Part shown: in pieces, positions 1-5,995 of the stretch | How the letters are laid out: each line of letters opens with the position of its first letter | Position numbering within the stretch: position 1 is the first letter of the stretch | Assembly (NCBI GenBank): GCA_009845505.1 | Contig: VXZL01000164.1 | Coordinates: 1 to 11,612 of the forward strand | Direction of reading: 5' to 3' | DNA: 11,612 bases | From: Candidatus Poribacteria bacterium | Lineage (GTDB): Bacteria; Poribacteria; WGA-4E; WGA-3G | Notes under the pieces: model-generated | Database searches by the model: none | What the model was told of the DNA's origin: nothing | Seen by the model: the letters and a program-made list of their open reading frames with translations, nothing else | Made by a program: the position numbers and the translations under genes

Positions 1-745
1 TTAGGGAGTGGCCCGAATTTCCGGTGGCAGTACAATCACCTTGTCTACGGTCTACGTCTAAAGGTAAAATCCTAGCGTCAAGAACATTACCATCAGATCC
101 ATCTTCAAAGGCAATGCACATTGAACAAATGTTCTTAAACAAGGCTGCGATATCCTGATCCAGTTCACCAAGGGTTTTCACAGCTTTTGTTGAATACGAC
201 CCTGGTTTCTCAATTTCACCTGCTAATACACGAGCGAAACGACGCTGCATCTCTTCAGTGCTTTTCTGACTGGCTTCTTTCTCAAAAATGTTAAACCAAT
301 CATTGTCAATTGTCTTTTCTGATTCATTATCAACTTGCAATTCTTTTGAATTAGTGTACTGCTTTCCCTTAAGTATATTTGCAGCAAAATCTAAGATTTT
401 CTCAAGATTGTACTGTTCTCGAAGAATTTTTTTTGCAAATGTGTTCGAGGCTCTCTGTGGAAATTCTGGGTCAACCTTTATCTGCCGGATAATTTGGGCA
501 TTAACAGCCTCTGTAATTTTAATACGCGATTCCGATTCTGCCCGCTTCTCGGCGGATCTCCGTTCAAGTGCTCCAACAGGTATATCAATTAAAGCAGAAC
601 CCAACCTGTCCAAAGCCTTTAGCACATTTCGTCTGATTGGCGCTGGAATAGTTGTATCCAAAACAACATCAGTAACAGTATCAAGCGCAGTGTTTGATGC
701 ATCTTCGGTTGTTTCTGGTAAATCAGGTTTAGTTTCGTTCGACAT
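1..745 (-). CDS. DUF2806 family protein, C-terminus beyond left edge
   Basis: An open frame of 248 codons runs from ATG at 745 to the left edge without a stop, so the C-terminus is missing. AAGGA lies 9 bases before the ATG and decides this start. Residues about 45-80 are charged and helical (ERRSAEKRAESESRIKI). Residues 149-205 hold the best family match: an NDWF segment, then EEMQRRFARVLAGEIEKPGS, then a hydrophobic helix with TLGELDQDIAALF. This arrangement (a DW..F segment, 'M...A.iLAGE...PGs', 'L..ld..dA.lF') is what I know of DUF2806. The family has no established function that I know of, and no catalytic motif or signal peptide is visible, so a cytoplasmic protein is likely. It follows the DUF5615 toxin gene by 179 bases that contain a palindromic repeat. 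Its neighbours are accessory or defence-like genes, but that is weak evidence for its role. Confidence 0.75.
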   Translation of the reverse strand, partial: MSNETKPDLPETTEDASNTALDTVTDVVLDTTIPAPIRRNVLKALDRLGSALIDIPVGALERRSAEKRAESESRIKITEAVNAQIIRQIKVDPEFPQRASNTFAKKILREQYNLEKILDFAANILKGKQYTNSKELQVDNESEKTIDNDWFNIFEKEASQKSTEEMQRRFARVLAGEIEKPGSYSTKAVKTLGELDQDIAALFKNICSMCIAFEDGSDGNVLDARILPLDVDRRQGDCTATGNSGHSL

Positions 746-806
746 TGTGAAATCCTTTTCGCTTGCACAGTGCTTTGTCCAGTTTCAAATTCAGGGTGGC
801 TGTCTT

Positions 807-877
807 GGTTTGTAGTAGGGCAATTCATTGCCCGTTGTTGCCGGGCGGACGTGCGATAAATCGCACTACTACGAACC
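807..877. repeat. Composite palindromic intergenic repeat (REP/MITE-like)
   Basis: The 71-base element has three nested palindromes. The outer arms are GGTTTGTAGTAG (807-818) and CTACTACGAACC (866-877), matching at 11 of 12 positions. Inside are a 7-bp hairpin GGGCAAT-TC-ATTGCCC (818-833) and a 7-bp hairpin GTGCGAT-AA-ATCGCAC (851-866), separated by a GC-rich spacer. The 9-base direct repeat TCAAATTCA flanks it at 785-793 and 883-891, possibly a relic of target duplication, although it is not flush with the element. It lies between the DUF5615 and DUF2806 genes. It could be a non-autonomous mobile element or an mRNA-stabilising or terminating structure. There is no T-tract to make it a classical terminator. 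Confidence 0.75.
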
Positions 878-924
878 TACCCTCAAATTCAAAGTTGACC
901 GAGTAATAGGTTGCGCATAAACAC

Positions 925-1293
925 TCAAAAGGGAATGTATACCACTCGATCCCGTAAATCTTCTGGAACACCTGCGAACAAAATGAGTTCGAGCGTATCA
1001 ATAATCTCTCTGTAAGAGAATCTGGGACGCAAGAGCAAAATACCGGGAATGTGTCTACCTTCTTGAAGGTGTGCTTCCAAATGTATAGGCATCGTGTTTC
1101 GATTTGATGAGATAAGGATGTACGCCTCGCGTTCAAGAAATTCAAGAATTTCCTTGTCTTTTGTACCAAGTGGCGGTACACCGGCACCACCGATAACGCG
1201 AATTTCGACATCGGGGTGTCTCCGTATGAGACCATCTCGGATAACATGCGAAGTGTCTTCATCAAGAAGAAAACGCATCTGAGATCTGTTCAT
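925..1293 (-). CDS. DUF5615 PIN-like toxin of a DUF433/DUF5615 pair
   Basis: A predicted nuclease-fold (PIN-like) protein of 122 residues, normal length for the family. It begins with the characteristic strand RFLLDED (residues 7-13, carrying the first conserved acidic residue). LGTKDKEILEFLERE follows, then the strand ILISSNRNTMP, and the C-terminal half is GRHIPGILLLRP plus a helix. Standard family members have an Asp-rich 'TxDxD' after the central strand. Here Asn stands at those places (SSNRNTMP), a variant I recall from a subset of DUF5615 proteins. The gene overlaps the end of the DUF433 gene by 32 bases, so the two are translationally coupled. The start is uncertain: GTG 1299, ATG 1293 and ATG 1278 all fit and none has a strong ribosome site. 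The pairing predicts an RNA-targeting toxin, but activity is inferred only. Confidence 0.82.
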   Translation of the reverse strand: MNRSQMRFLLDEDTSHVIRDGLIRRHPDVEIRVIGGAGVPPLGTKDKEILEFLEREAYILISSNRNTMPIHLEAHLQEGRHIPGILLLRPRFSYREIIDTLELILFAGVPEDLRDRVVYIPF

Positions 1294-1633
1294 TGTCACT
1301 TTTCGCGGATGCCATCCTTTGAGCTTCCTCCTGCGCCTTTATTTTTATTAGACGCTTCACACCCGGGGGTGGGTTCTTTCGCTGCACCTCATAGGCAGCC
1401 TCCATCCGTTTGTATCCCGCTTCAATATAGGCATCTATCACCTTTTTGTTGAATAAGTAGTAAGTAATTGTTGCATAGATCTGTTTTAAAGTCAGATGTG
1501 GATAATGTCCGTGAATCTCCTTAGGGCTTGCACCCTCAAGAAATTTTTCAATTACGATTTCAATCCCGACACGTGTTCCTTTAATCCGAATCGTTTCAGG
1601 GTTGACAAACTCAAAGATACTTACAAGTTCCAT
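1262..1633 (-). CDS. DUF433 antitoxin-like DNA-binding protein
   Basis: A 123-residue protein. The DUF433 core covers about residues 12-72: IRIKGTRVGIEIVIEKFLEG, then SPKEIHGHYPHLTLKQIYATITYYL, the winged-helix-like region of the family. After it comes a basic tail (YKRMEAAYEVQRKNPPPG.KR) that is longer than usual. DUF433 proteins are commonly encoded just upstream of DUF5615 PIN-like proteins and are regarded as the antitoxin and autoregulator of that pair, and the same order is seen here with an overlap. The start is ATG 1633, because AAGGAGG lies 6 bases before it. The frame also stays open to a TTG at 1672, whose first ten codons resemble the start of the HigB-like frame at 6344. That extension is probably leader, or the relic of another gene's 5' end, rather than protein. 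Confidence 0.85.
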   Translation of the reverse strand: MELVSIFEFVNPETIRIKGTRVGIEIVIEKFLEGASPKEIHGHYPHLTLKQIYATITYYLFNKKVIDAYIEAGYKRMEAAYEVQRKNPPPGVKRLIKIKAQEEAQRMASAKSDNEQISDAFSS

Positions 1634-1639
1634 GAGGCA

Positions 1640-1646
1640 CCTCCTT
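1640..1646 (-). promoter_or_regulatory. Strong Shine-Dalgarno site that fixes the DUF433 start
   Basis: AAGGAGG on the minus strand lies 6 bases before ATG 1633. It is the strongest ribosome-binding site in the window and rules in favour of this ATG over the upstream in-frame TTG at 1672. It forms the downstream border of the 32-base repeat at 1645-1676. Confidence 0.8.
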
Positions 1647-1676
1647 TTCACATCTTCTATCGATTGGTTCAAAACG
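1645..1676. repeat. 32-base direct repeat, copy 1 (hsdM-DUF433 leader)
   Basis: Matches the copy at 1713-1744 at 30 of 32 positions, with a period of 68 bases. Read on the minus strand from its TTG at 1672 it gives MNQSIEDVKR. The second copy gives MNQAIKDVKI, and the HigB-like frame at 6344 gives MNEIMRDVKW. It therefore looks like a duplicated start of the gene that normally follows hsdM. Confidence 0.85.
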
Positions 1677-1712
1677 TCGCACCTGTGTCGCCGGTATCGC
1701 CTGTGGGGGCAA

Positions 1713-1744
1713 TTTTCACATCTTTTATCGCTTGGTTCAAAACG
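1713..1744. repeat. 32-base direct repeat, copy 2 (directly behind hsdM)
   Basis: Second copy of the repeat at 1645-1676. From TTG 1740 the minus-strand frame runs only 23 codons and meets TGA (1669-1671, at the start of copy 1), so this copy is probably a broken gene start. The spacer between copies contains the imperfect internal repeat GGCGATACC/GGCGACACA. Extended to the right through the hsdM stop, this copy aligns without gaps to 6317-6411. Confidence 0.85.
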
Positions 1745-1757
1745 CTAACTCTCTAAT

Positions 1758-1787
1758 ATTATACCGTATCCTCCAGAATCTTTACAA
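1758..1787 (-). promoter_or_regulatory. Sigma-70-like promoter inside the hsdM 3' end
   Basis: On the minus strand TTGTAA (1782-1787) is followed after 18 bases by a perfect TATAAT (1758-1763). The -10 box overlaps the hsdM stop codon, because it is formed by the last Val codon, TAA and the next bases. Transcription would begin near 1751 and read into the DUF433/DUF5615 module. The same arrangement recurs at 6362-6391 in front of the other toxin-antitoxin pair, which supports function, although shared descent could also explain it. Confidence 0.55.
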
Positions 1788-3324
1788 CGTTTTCAGCGAT
1801 GCGTTCTTCGAGTTGATGTGCTTCGGCATTCAGTACCGCTAATTCCTCGTTGAGCTCCGTAAACCGCTCAGTAAAGTCAAAATCGTCTGCACGCTGTTCA
1901 GCGACACCGACATAGCGGCCAGGGTTGAGGCTCCACCCTTGTGCTTCAATTTCGGCAATCGTCGCGACCTTACAAAGTCCGGGAACATCCATATATGCTG
2001 CATCAGGGAATTTCGTCGTGAGGAAATCTGCACTGTCGTGTTGATTCTCAGGGGATTCACCTCGATAAAGTCTGACGATATTGGATAGGAATTCAAGCTG
2101 CTTGGGTGTGAATTGCCGATGGGCGCGACTCACCTGTTGGTAGAGGTGGCGCGCATCAATGAACAGCACTTTATCACGTCTATCGGTGTGGCGTTTAGAT
2201 TTGTCGAAAAACCAGAGGGTACAGGGCAAGGTGACCGTATAAAAGAAGTTTGAGGCGATGCTGACAATGATATCGACTGCACCGGATTCGATAATTTGAC
2301 GGCGGATGTCGAGTTCAGAGGCACGGGCATCGGCGGCGGAGTTCGCCATGACAAAGCCTGCACGCCCAGACTCGGACAGCGAACTGTAGAATAACTGAAT
2401 CCAGACGTAATTGGCGTTATCGACACGAGGCATGCCGAAAGGGAACCGAGGATCGTCTTTAATCCGCTCCCTATCCACGCGATCGACATTGAAAGGCGGA
2501 TTTGCCATGACGAAATCGAATCTACTCAAGCAGTTATGCGGGTCCTCGTAGTAGCTATTTGCCTGTTTGACATCCCCCTCAAGTGCATGAACGGCGAGGT
2601 TCATCTTACACAATCGAATCGTTTCGGCGACGCGCTCTACCCCGTGAATGCTGATTTGTCCTTGCTTTCCGTTTTGCTGATGGTTGCGGATGAAGGCTGC
2701 ACTCTGGACGAACATGCCACCGGAACCGCATGCAGGATCGAGAATACGACCGTGAAAGGGTTGGATAATCTCAACGATAAGTTTCACGAGGGAGGTAGGC
2801 GTGAAGAATTCACCCCCGCGCTGTCCTTCGCTCATGGCGAAATTGCCGAGAAAGTACTCGTAGACCTTTCCGAAGGCATCTCCCTCAATATCCATGGGAA
2901 TCTGTTCCATGATGCGTAGGAGTTCAAGGAGTGTGCTCTTTTCGAGGCGATTATAAGTCTTAGGCAGGACTCCGTTGACCTGCGGATTTTCTGCTTCAAT
3001 TGCCTTCATAGCGTCAGTGATCGCTTGCCCAACGTTCGCACTCTCCGGCAGATTGAGGAGGTATTGAAATCGTGCGGTATCCGGTAGGTAAAATGCGCCG
3101 CGCGCTTGATACTGCGTTCGCGGATCCGTTCTACTTCGCTTACCCGCAGCGGTTTCGCTGCCAATCTCTCGTGCGACTTGTGTGAATTTATGATCGGCGT
3201 ATCTCAAAAAGATTAGCCCAAGTACGGGTGTAGAGTATTCTGAAGCGCGGAGGCGTGAATTGGCTCTGAGTTCATCGGCGGCACTCCAGAGCCGATTTTC
3301 GATCTCGGCGAGGTTAGCGTCCAT
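1759..3324 (-). CDS. hsdM: Type I restriction-modification DNA methyltransferase subunit HsdM
   Basis: A 521-residue adenine-N6 DNA methyltransferase subunit, full family length. It transfers a methyl group from S-adenosylmethionine to adenine in the site chosen by HsdS. In order: an N-terminal helical domain (1-140, with [11 protein letters not shown] and [15 protein letters not shown]), GGEFFTP (170-176), the AdoMet-binding motif DPACGSGG (196-203), the catalytic motif NPPF (275-278) and the C-terminal HsdM region with [11 protein letters not shown] (463-473) and a coiled-coil tail. The start at 3324 has AAGGA 7-8 bases upstream. The 2H phosphoesterase gene ends 33 bases before it, so the two are probably co-transcribed. 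Normally hsdS follows and hsdR is nearby. Here a toxin-antitoxin pair follows instead, so within the window this is an orphan subunit that would need a specificity subunit from elsewhere. Confidence 0.95.
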   Translation of the reverse strand: MDANLAEIENRLWSAADELRANSRLRASEYSTPVLGLIFLRYADHKFTQVAREIGSETAAGKRSRTDPRTQYQARGAFYLPDTARFQYLLNLPESANVGQAITDAMKAIEAENPQVNGVLPKTYNRLEKSTLLELLRIMEQIPMDIEGDAFGKVYEYFLGNFAMSEGQRGGEFFTPTSLVKLIVEIIQPFHGRILDPACGSGGMFVQSAAFIRNHQQNGKQGQISIHGVERVAETIRLCKMNLAVHALEGDVKQANSYYEDPHNCLSRFDFVMANPPFNVDRVDRERIKDDPRFPFGMPRVDNANYVWIQLFYSSLSESGRAGFVMANSAADARASELDIRRQIIESGAVDIIVSIASNFFYTVTLPCTLWFFDKSKRHTDRRDKVLFIDARHLYQQVSRAHRQFTPKQLEFLSNIVRLYRGESPENQHDSADFLTTKFPDAAYMDVPGLCKVATIAEIEAQGWSLNPGRYVGVAEQRADDFDFTERFTELNEELAVLNAEAHQLEERIAENVVKILEDTV

Positions 3325-3357
3325 GATATTTCCTTATTAATAAAATTTTTGCTTTCA

Positions 3358-3906
3358 TTAGGCGTTTCCTATTTGAAAGGGGAATTGCTCGGCAACGACG
3401 AATCGGTCATTCGTCTCTGGCGAGCGGTAGATAAGGCTAAGAGATACTATTTCACACCGTATCGGTTGCCACGCTGTCTGGAGTCGGTGTTGTTCACTCT
3501 CAAGGGATCGGTGTTGGAATTGCCCAACGGAGAGGTGTGGGTGGAATCCGCCTGCGAACCGTGCCGTGTCATCGTAGTTAGGCAGATGCTGTAGGAGTGT
3601 GTCGTGTAACCGCACGATTTCATCTGCCGGTTCGGGAACGAGAAACATCGTACACGATCTGCGATGTTTGAAAGCGTCAAAACGTTTCAGTTGAATAGAA
3701 AAGGGTATTATCTGCTGTGCGGCTTTTGCGAGTGCAGCGGTAACATCTCTGAAATCGCGGCGTTCAGCGAACGGATAGAGCAGCGTTATGTGTGGCATCC
3801 ATCGCACGAAGTTTCGGTCGTGGACTCTGCGGATGGCTTGGATCGGTGGTTGTGCGGATTCCGGGGGGATGAGAACAACGGCGGTTGTGTGGGTTTTGCT
3901 TGGCAT
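3358..3906 (-). CDS. 2H phosphoesterase / 2'-5' RNA ligase-like protein
   Basis: A 182-residue member of the 2H phosphoesterase superfamily. The two signature motifs are present with normal spacing: H39-I-T41 in MPHITLLYPF and H124-L-S126 in FHPHLSVGQF. Each follows a hydrophobic strand, and together they form the active site that acts on 2',3'-cyclic or 2'-5' phosphate bonds in RNA or nucleotides. The N-terminal strand TTAVVLIPPE is typical of the fold. There is no signal peptide, so it is probably cytoplasmic. The substrate cannot be told from sequence; tRNA-fragment processing or cyclic nucleotide cleavage are both known in the superfamily. The ATG at 3906 is preceded by heptamer repeats and no clear ribosome site. 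The gene ends 33 bases before hsdM. A link to restriction, such as phage-RNA repair, would be speculation from position alone. Confidence 0.82.
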   Translation of the reverse strand: MPSKTHTTAVVLIPPESAQPPIQAIRRVHDRNFVRWMPHITLLYPFAERRDFRDVTAALAKAAQQIIPFSIQLKRFDAFKHRRSCTMFLVPEPADEIVRLHDTLLQHLPNYDDTARFAGGFHPHLSVGQFQHRSLESEQHRLQTAWQPIRCEIVSLSLIYRSPETNDRFVVAEQFPFQIGNA

Positions 3907-3912
3907 ATTTTA

Positions 3913-3940
3913 GTTGTCGGTTATCGGTTAACGGTTGATT
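3913..3940. repeat. Four heptamer tandem repeats (GTTNNCG)
   Basis: On the plus strand GTTGTCG, GTTATCG, GTTAACG and GTTGATT follow each other with no spacing. They lie immediately before the ATG (3906) of the 2H phosphoesterase gene, where its ribosome site should be. A short tandem array of this kind can change length by slippage. No protein-binding function is known to me. Confidence 0.7.
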
Positions 3941-3953
3941 GTCAGAAAGGCTC

Positions 3954-3974
3954 GGTGCGGTTGGAAACCGCACC
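3954..3974. repeat. Palindrome, 9-bp stem, downstream of SDR gene
   Basis: GGTGCGGTT (3954-3962) pairs perfectly with AACCGCACC (3966-3974) around a 3-base loop. It lies 42 bases past the stop codon of the SDR gene at 4017 and upstream of the 2H gene. Read on the minus strand it is followed by GAGCCTTTCT, which is not a convincing T-tract, so a factor-independent terminator is possible but weak. A REP-type dispersed repeat fits equally well. Confidence 0.65.
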
Positions 3975-4016
3975 TACCAGTCACGAAAGATAACGCACGC
4001 TTCCATTGGATATAGA

Positions 4017-4820
4017 TCAATCTCTGCTAACAGACATTCCCCAACGCCCGCCGTCAACGTGTATTGTCTGCCCTGTGATATAGGAAGCGTCGTCACTGAG
4101 GAGAAAGGTGATGGCTGATGCTATCTCTTCGGGGCCACAGCGGCGTTTCATGATGCAGGACCTGATAGGTGTCTCCTCTAACTCCTTTTTCCGAGCCGCG
4201 GGGTCGGATGCTCTCCCGAAGTGCATCTCTGTGACAACCCAACCGGGGGCAACGGCGTTAACTCGAATCCCGTATTCGACGAATTCGTACGCCATCGTTT
4301 TCGTGGCAGAGACCCATGCGGACTTAATGGCATCGTAGACCCATCCGCCGGGTCTGCCGAGGTAGCCGCCCTCTGATGAGAGGTTGACAATCGCGCCACC
4401 TTCCTGTTTTAAGAGGGGTAATAGGTGCTGCGTGATCATTACCCACCCTCGAAGACCGATAGACGTTTCGGGGCCCCACGTTTGTTGCCACGTGCCATCT
4501 TCAATTGCGCCACCGCCCGCGATAGCGGCATTATTGACGAGGCTATGGAGTGCGGAAAATTTTTCTGAGACGACTTGTGCTGCTGCGATGACACTTTCAT
4601 CATCAGCGAGATCCACTTCTACAAAGAGTGCCTTCCCGCCTGCTTCTTGGATTTCCGAGACAGCCTTGTTTGCCATATCTGCGTTGATGTCAGCGATGAT
4701 AACGTGTGCCCCTTCGGCTGCCAGACGATTTGCCGTTGCTCTGCCGATGCCAGAAGCACCGCCTGTTATTAAAGCGACTTTATCTGTAAAACGGATTGTT
4801 CCCCATGGGTTTGCTTGCAT
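4017..4820 (-). CDS. Short-chain dehydrogenase/reductase (SDR), classical type
   Basis: A 267-residue NAD(P)-dependent oxidoreductase with a complete Rossmann fold. The cofactor motif TGGASGIG is at 19-26. D44 at the end of strand 2 favours NAD. NNAA is at 96-99, the catalytic Ser is S149 in NLSSEGG, and YDAIK supplies Y162 and K166. The C-terminal IHVDGGR is typical of the family. The fourth member of the usual catalytic tetrad, an Asn in 'NLRG', is a Gly here (G122 in SIGLRGW), which is unusual and may alter proton relay. The substrate is unknown; a sugar, polyol or hydroxy acid is a family-level guess. ATG 4820 has AGGAG 10 bases upstream. It lies 63 bases after a second SDR gene on the same strand and probably shares its transcript. 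Confidence 0.92.
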   Translation of the reverse strand: MQANPWGTIRFTDKVALITGGASGIGRATANRLAAEGAHVIIADINADMANKAVSEIQEAGGKALFVEVDLADDESVIAAAQVVSEKFSALHSLVNNAAIAGGGAIEDGTWQQTWGPETSIGLRGWVMITQHLLPLLKQEGGAIVNLSSEGGYLGRPGGWVYDAIKSAWVSATKTMAYEFVEYGIRVNAVAPGWVVTEMHFGRASDPAARKKELEETPIRSCIMKRRCGPEEIASAITFLLSDDASYITGQTIHVDGGRWGMSVSRD

Positions 4821-4861
4821 CTGTTGTTACTCCTGGTCAATTTTTTAAAGTACTGTTTCAA

Positions 4862-4892
4862 AGTCACAAACTAACGGTTTATCCTACACACC
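4862..4892. repeat. Short palindromic repeat, copy 1, touching the SDR stop codon
   Basis: On the minus strand it contains TGTAG, ATA, GTTAGT and TGTG in the same order and spacing as the copy at about 6445-6475, with roughly 23 of 31 bases matching by hand alignment. The TAG inside TGTAG is the stop codon of the SDR gene at 4884. It can form a small stem, ATAAAC with GTTTGT, in which one G-C pair of the other copy is replaced by A-T. Confidence 0.6.
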
Positions 4893-5657
4893 AGCGGCGA
4901 ATCCACCATCCACGAGGAGGGAGGCACCCGTGACCCACTCGGCATCGTCGGAGGCGAGGAACACAGCGGCGCGTCCGATGTCTCTCGGCAGCCCGAAACG
5001 TGGCAAAGCGGTTTTCTCCAATGCCTCTTCAATCTGTTCGCGGGTGAGGTAGTCCTGAATGGCTGTTTCAATATATCCCGGACAGATGGCGTTGACAGTT
5101 ATACCGAATTGACCGATTTCTAATGCTGTATCTCGAACCATGTTGACGACAGCCGCTTTCGCCGGTGCATACGCAGGTCCCGCACCGCCGCCGTAGGCAT
5201 GGACAGAGGCGATCTGGATAATCCTTCCAAATTTCGATTGCTTTAGATGAGGGAGTGCGAGTTTCGTTGCGACGAAGATGCCGCGGAGGTTTACACTGAC
5301 GACTTTGTCCCAGTCGGCGATGGAGATCTCTTGCGCGCCACCGGGAATGTGGATACCGGCGTTGTTGACGAGGACATCGAGCCCTCCGAAGTGTTCGACA
5401 GTCTGCTGGATTAAGTCCGCAATTTGCGATGCGTCAGAGACATCGGTCTGGACGAATATTCCTTGCGCACCGAGTTTCTCAATTTCTTCAACGGTTGGTG
5501 TTGTGGTATCGGTTTCGTGGTACTTGCCCCGAAGCGGTGTCTCTTGCTTATCGGCGATGACGATCCGCGCACCTTCACGGGCATATTCGAGGGCGATGCC
5601 GCGTCCGATGCCTGAACTCCCGCCGGTTATGATAGCGATCCGATCCTTAAGTACCAT
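4884..5657 (-). CDS. Short-chain dehydrogenase/reductase (SDR), classical type
   Basis: A 257-residue NAD(P)-dependent oxidoreductase. The cofactor motif TGGSSGIG is at 11-18. D36 at the end of strand 2 suggests NAD. NNAG is at 98-101. The full catalytic tetrad is visible: N123 in VNLRG, S151 in IASVHA, Y163 and K167 in YAPAK. CPGYIETAI and LLVDGGFAAG complete the family pattern. An insertion at about 40-55 (RGKYHETDTTTPT) lengthens the cofactor-side loop. The substrate is unknown. It is a diverged relative of its downstream SDR neighbour and is not a recent duplicate of it. ATG 5657 starts 11 bases after the HigA-like stop codon, and its AAGGA ribosome site (5666-5670) overlaps that stop, so its translation is probably coupled to the antitoxin gene. 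Confidence 0.92.
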   Translation of the reverse strand: MVLKDRIAIITGGSSGIGRGIALEYAREGARIVIADKQETPLRGKYHETDTTTPTVEEIEKLGAQGIFVQTDVSDASQIADLIQQTVEHFGGLDVLVNNAGIHIPGGAQEISIADWDKVVSVNLRGIFVATKLALPHLKQSKFGRIIQIASVHAYGGGAGPAYAPAKAAVVNMVRDTALEIGQFGITVNAICPGYIETAIQDYLTREQIEEALEKTALPRFGLPRDIGRAAVFLASDDAEWVTGASLLVDGGFAAGV

Positions 5658-5668
5658 GAAGCTTTTCC

Positions 5669-5995
5669 TTAAGTTGCAACGACTCGTAGGTACCCGATTT
5701 TCTCGTCGGAAGGTGTGATGCGAATCTCCACGTTTCGATTCAACTGACTGAGGATTGTAAATAGTTTATCAACGTTAAAATCAAAATCCCCATTTTGTAT
5801 TCGGGATACGTCGGATGGATCAAGTCCAAAGTGTGTTGATGCCTTTGCAGGAGTCAACTCAAGTTCCTCAAAAAGTTGATAGATTTTAATCACAAGATCC
5901 ACCCGTAACTGCTCACGTTCAGCTTCTTCTTTCGAGAAACCGATGTCTAAGAATACGTTTCCAGAACTCTCCTCAATTTTGATTTCTTCACTCAT
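5669..5995 (-). CDS. HigA-type XRE antitoxin
   Basis: A 108-residue protein with a helix-turn-helix domain at about residues 34-93. LTPAKASTHFGLDPSDVSRI is the DNA-recognition core, and GDFDFNVDKLFTILSQLN is the remainder of the XRE-like fold. The N-terminal SGNVFLDIGFSKEEAE segment is typical of HigA-like antitoxins that bind a RelE-fold toxin. It would neutralise the toxin and repress the operon. The gene overlaps the toxin gene by 8 bases (ATGAGTGA) and has its own GGAGG 6 bases before ATG 5995, so antitoxin can be made in excess. The toxin-first order is characteristic of higBA. The antitoxin stop codon lies inside the ribosome site of the following SDR gene. Confidence 0.88.
   Translation of the reverse strand: MSEEIKIEESSGNVFLDIGFSKEEAEREQLRVDLVIKIYQLFEELELTPAKASTHFGLDPSDVSRIQNGDFDFNVDKLFTILSQLNRNVEIRITPSDEKIGYLRVVAT

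Noticed and set aside
288..815. Plus-strand open frame of 175 codons opposite the DUF2806 gene.
   Set aside because: The minus strand carries the recognisable family and a ribosome site. The plus frame is low-complexity, Ser/Phe-rich and lacks a start signal.
825..1265. Minus-strand frame of 146 codons overlapping DUF5615 in another frame.
   Set aside because: It runs through the palindromic repeat and is out of frame with the DUF5615 protein, which has clear family motifs.
1645..1744. Two 32-base repeats considered as a tiny CRISPR array.
   Set aside because: Only two copies, a spacer with its own internal repeat, no cas genes, and a better explanation as duplicated gene starts.
2536..2919. 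Plus-strand frame of 127 codons inside hsdM.
   Set aside because: Opposite the conserved methyltransferase motifs. No domain resemblance.
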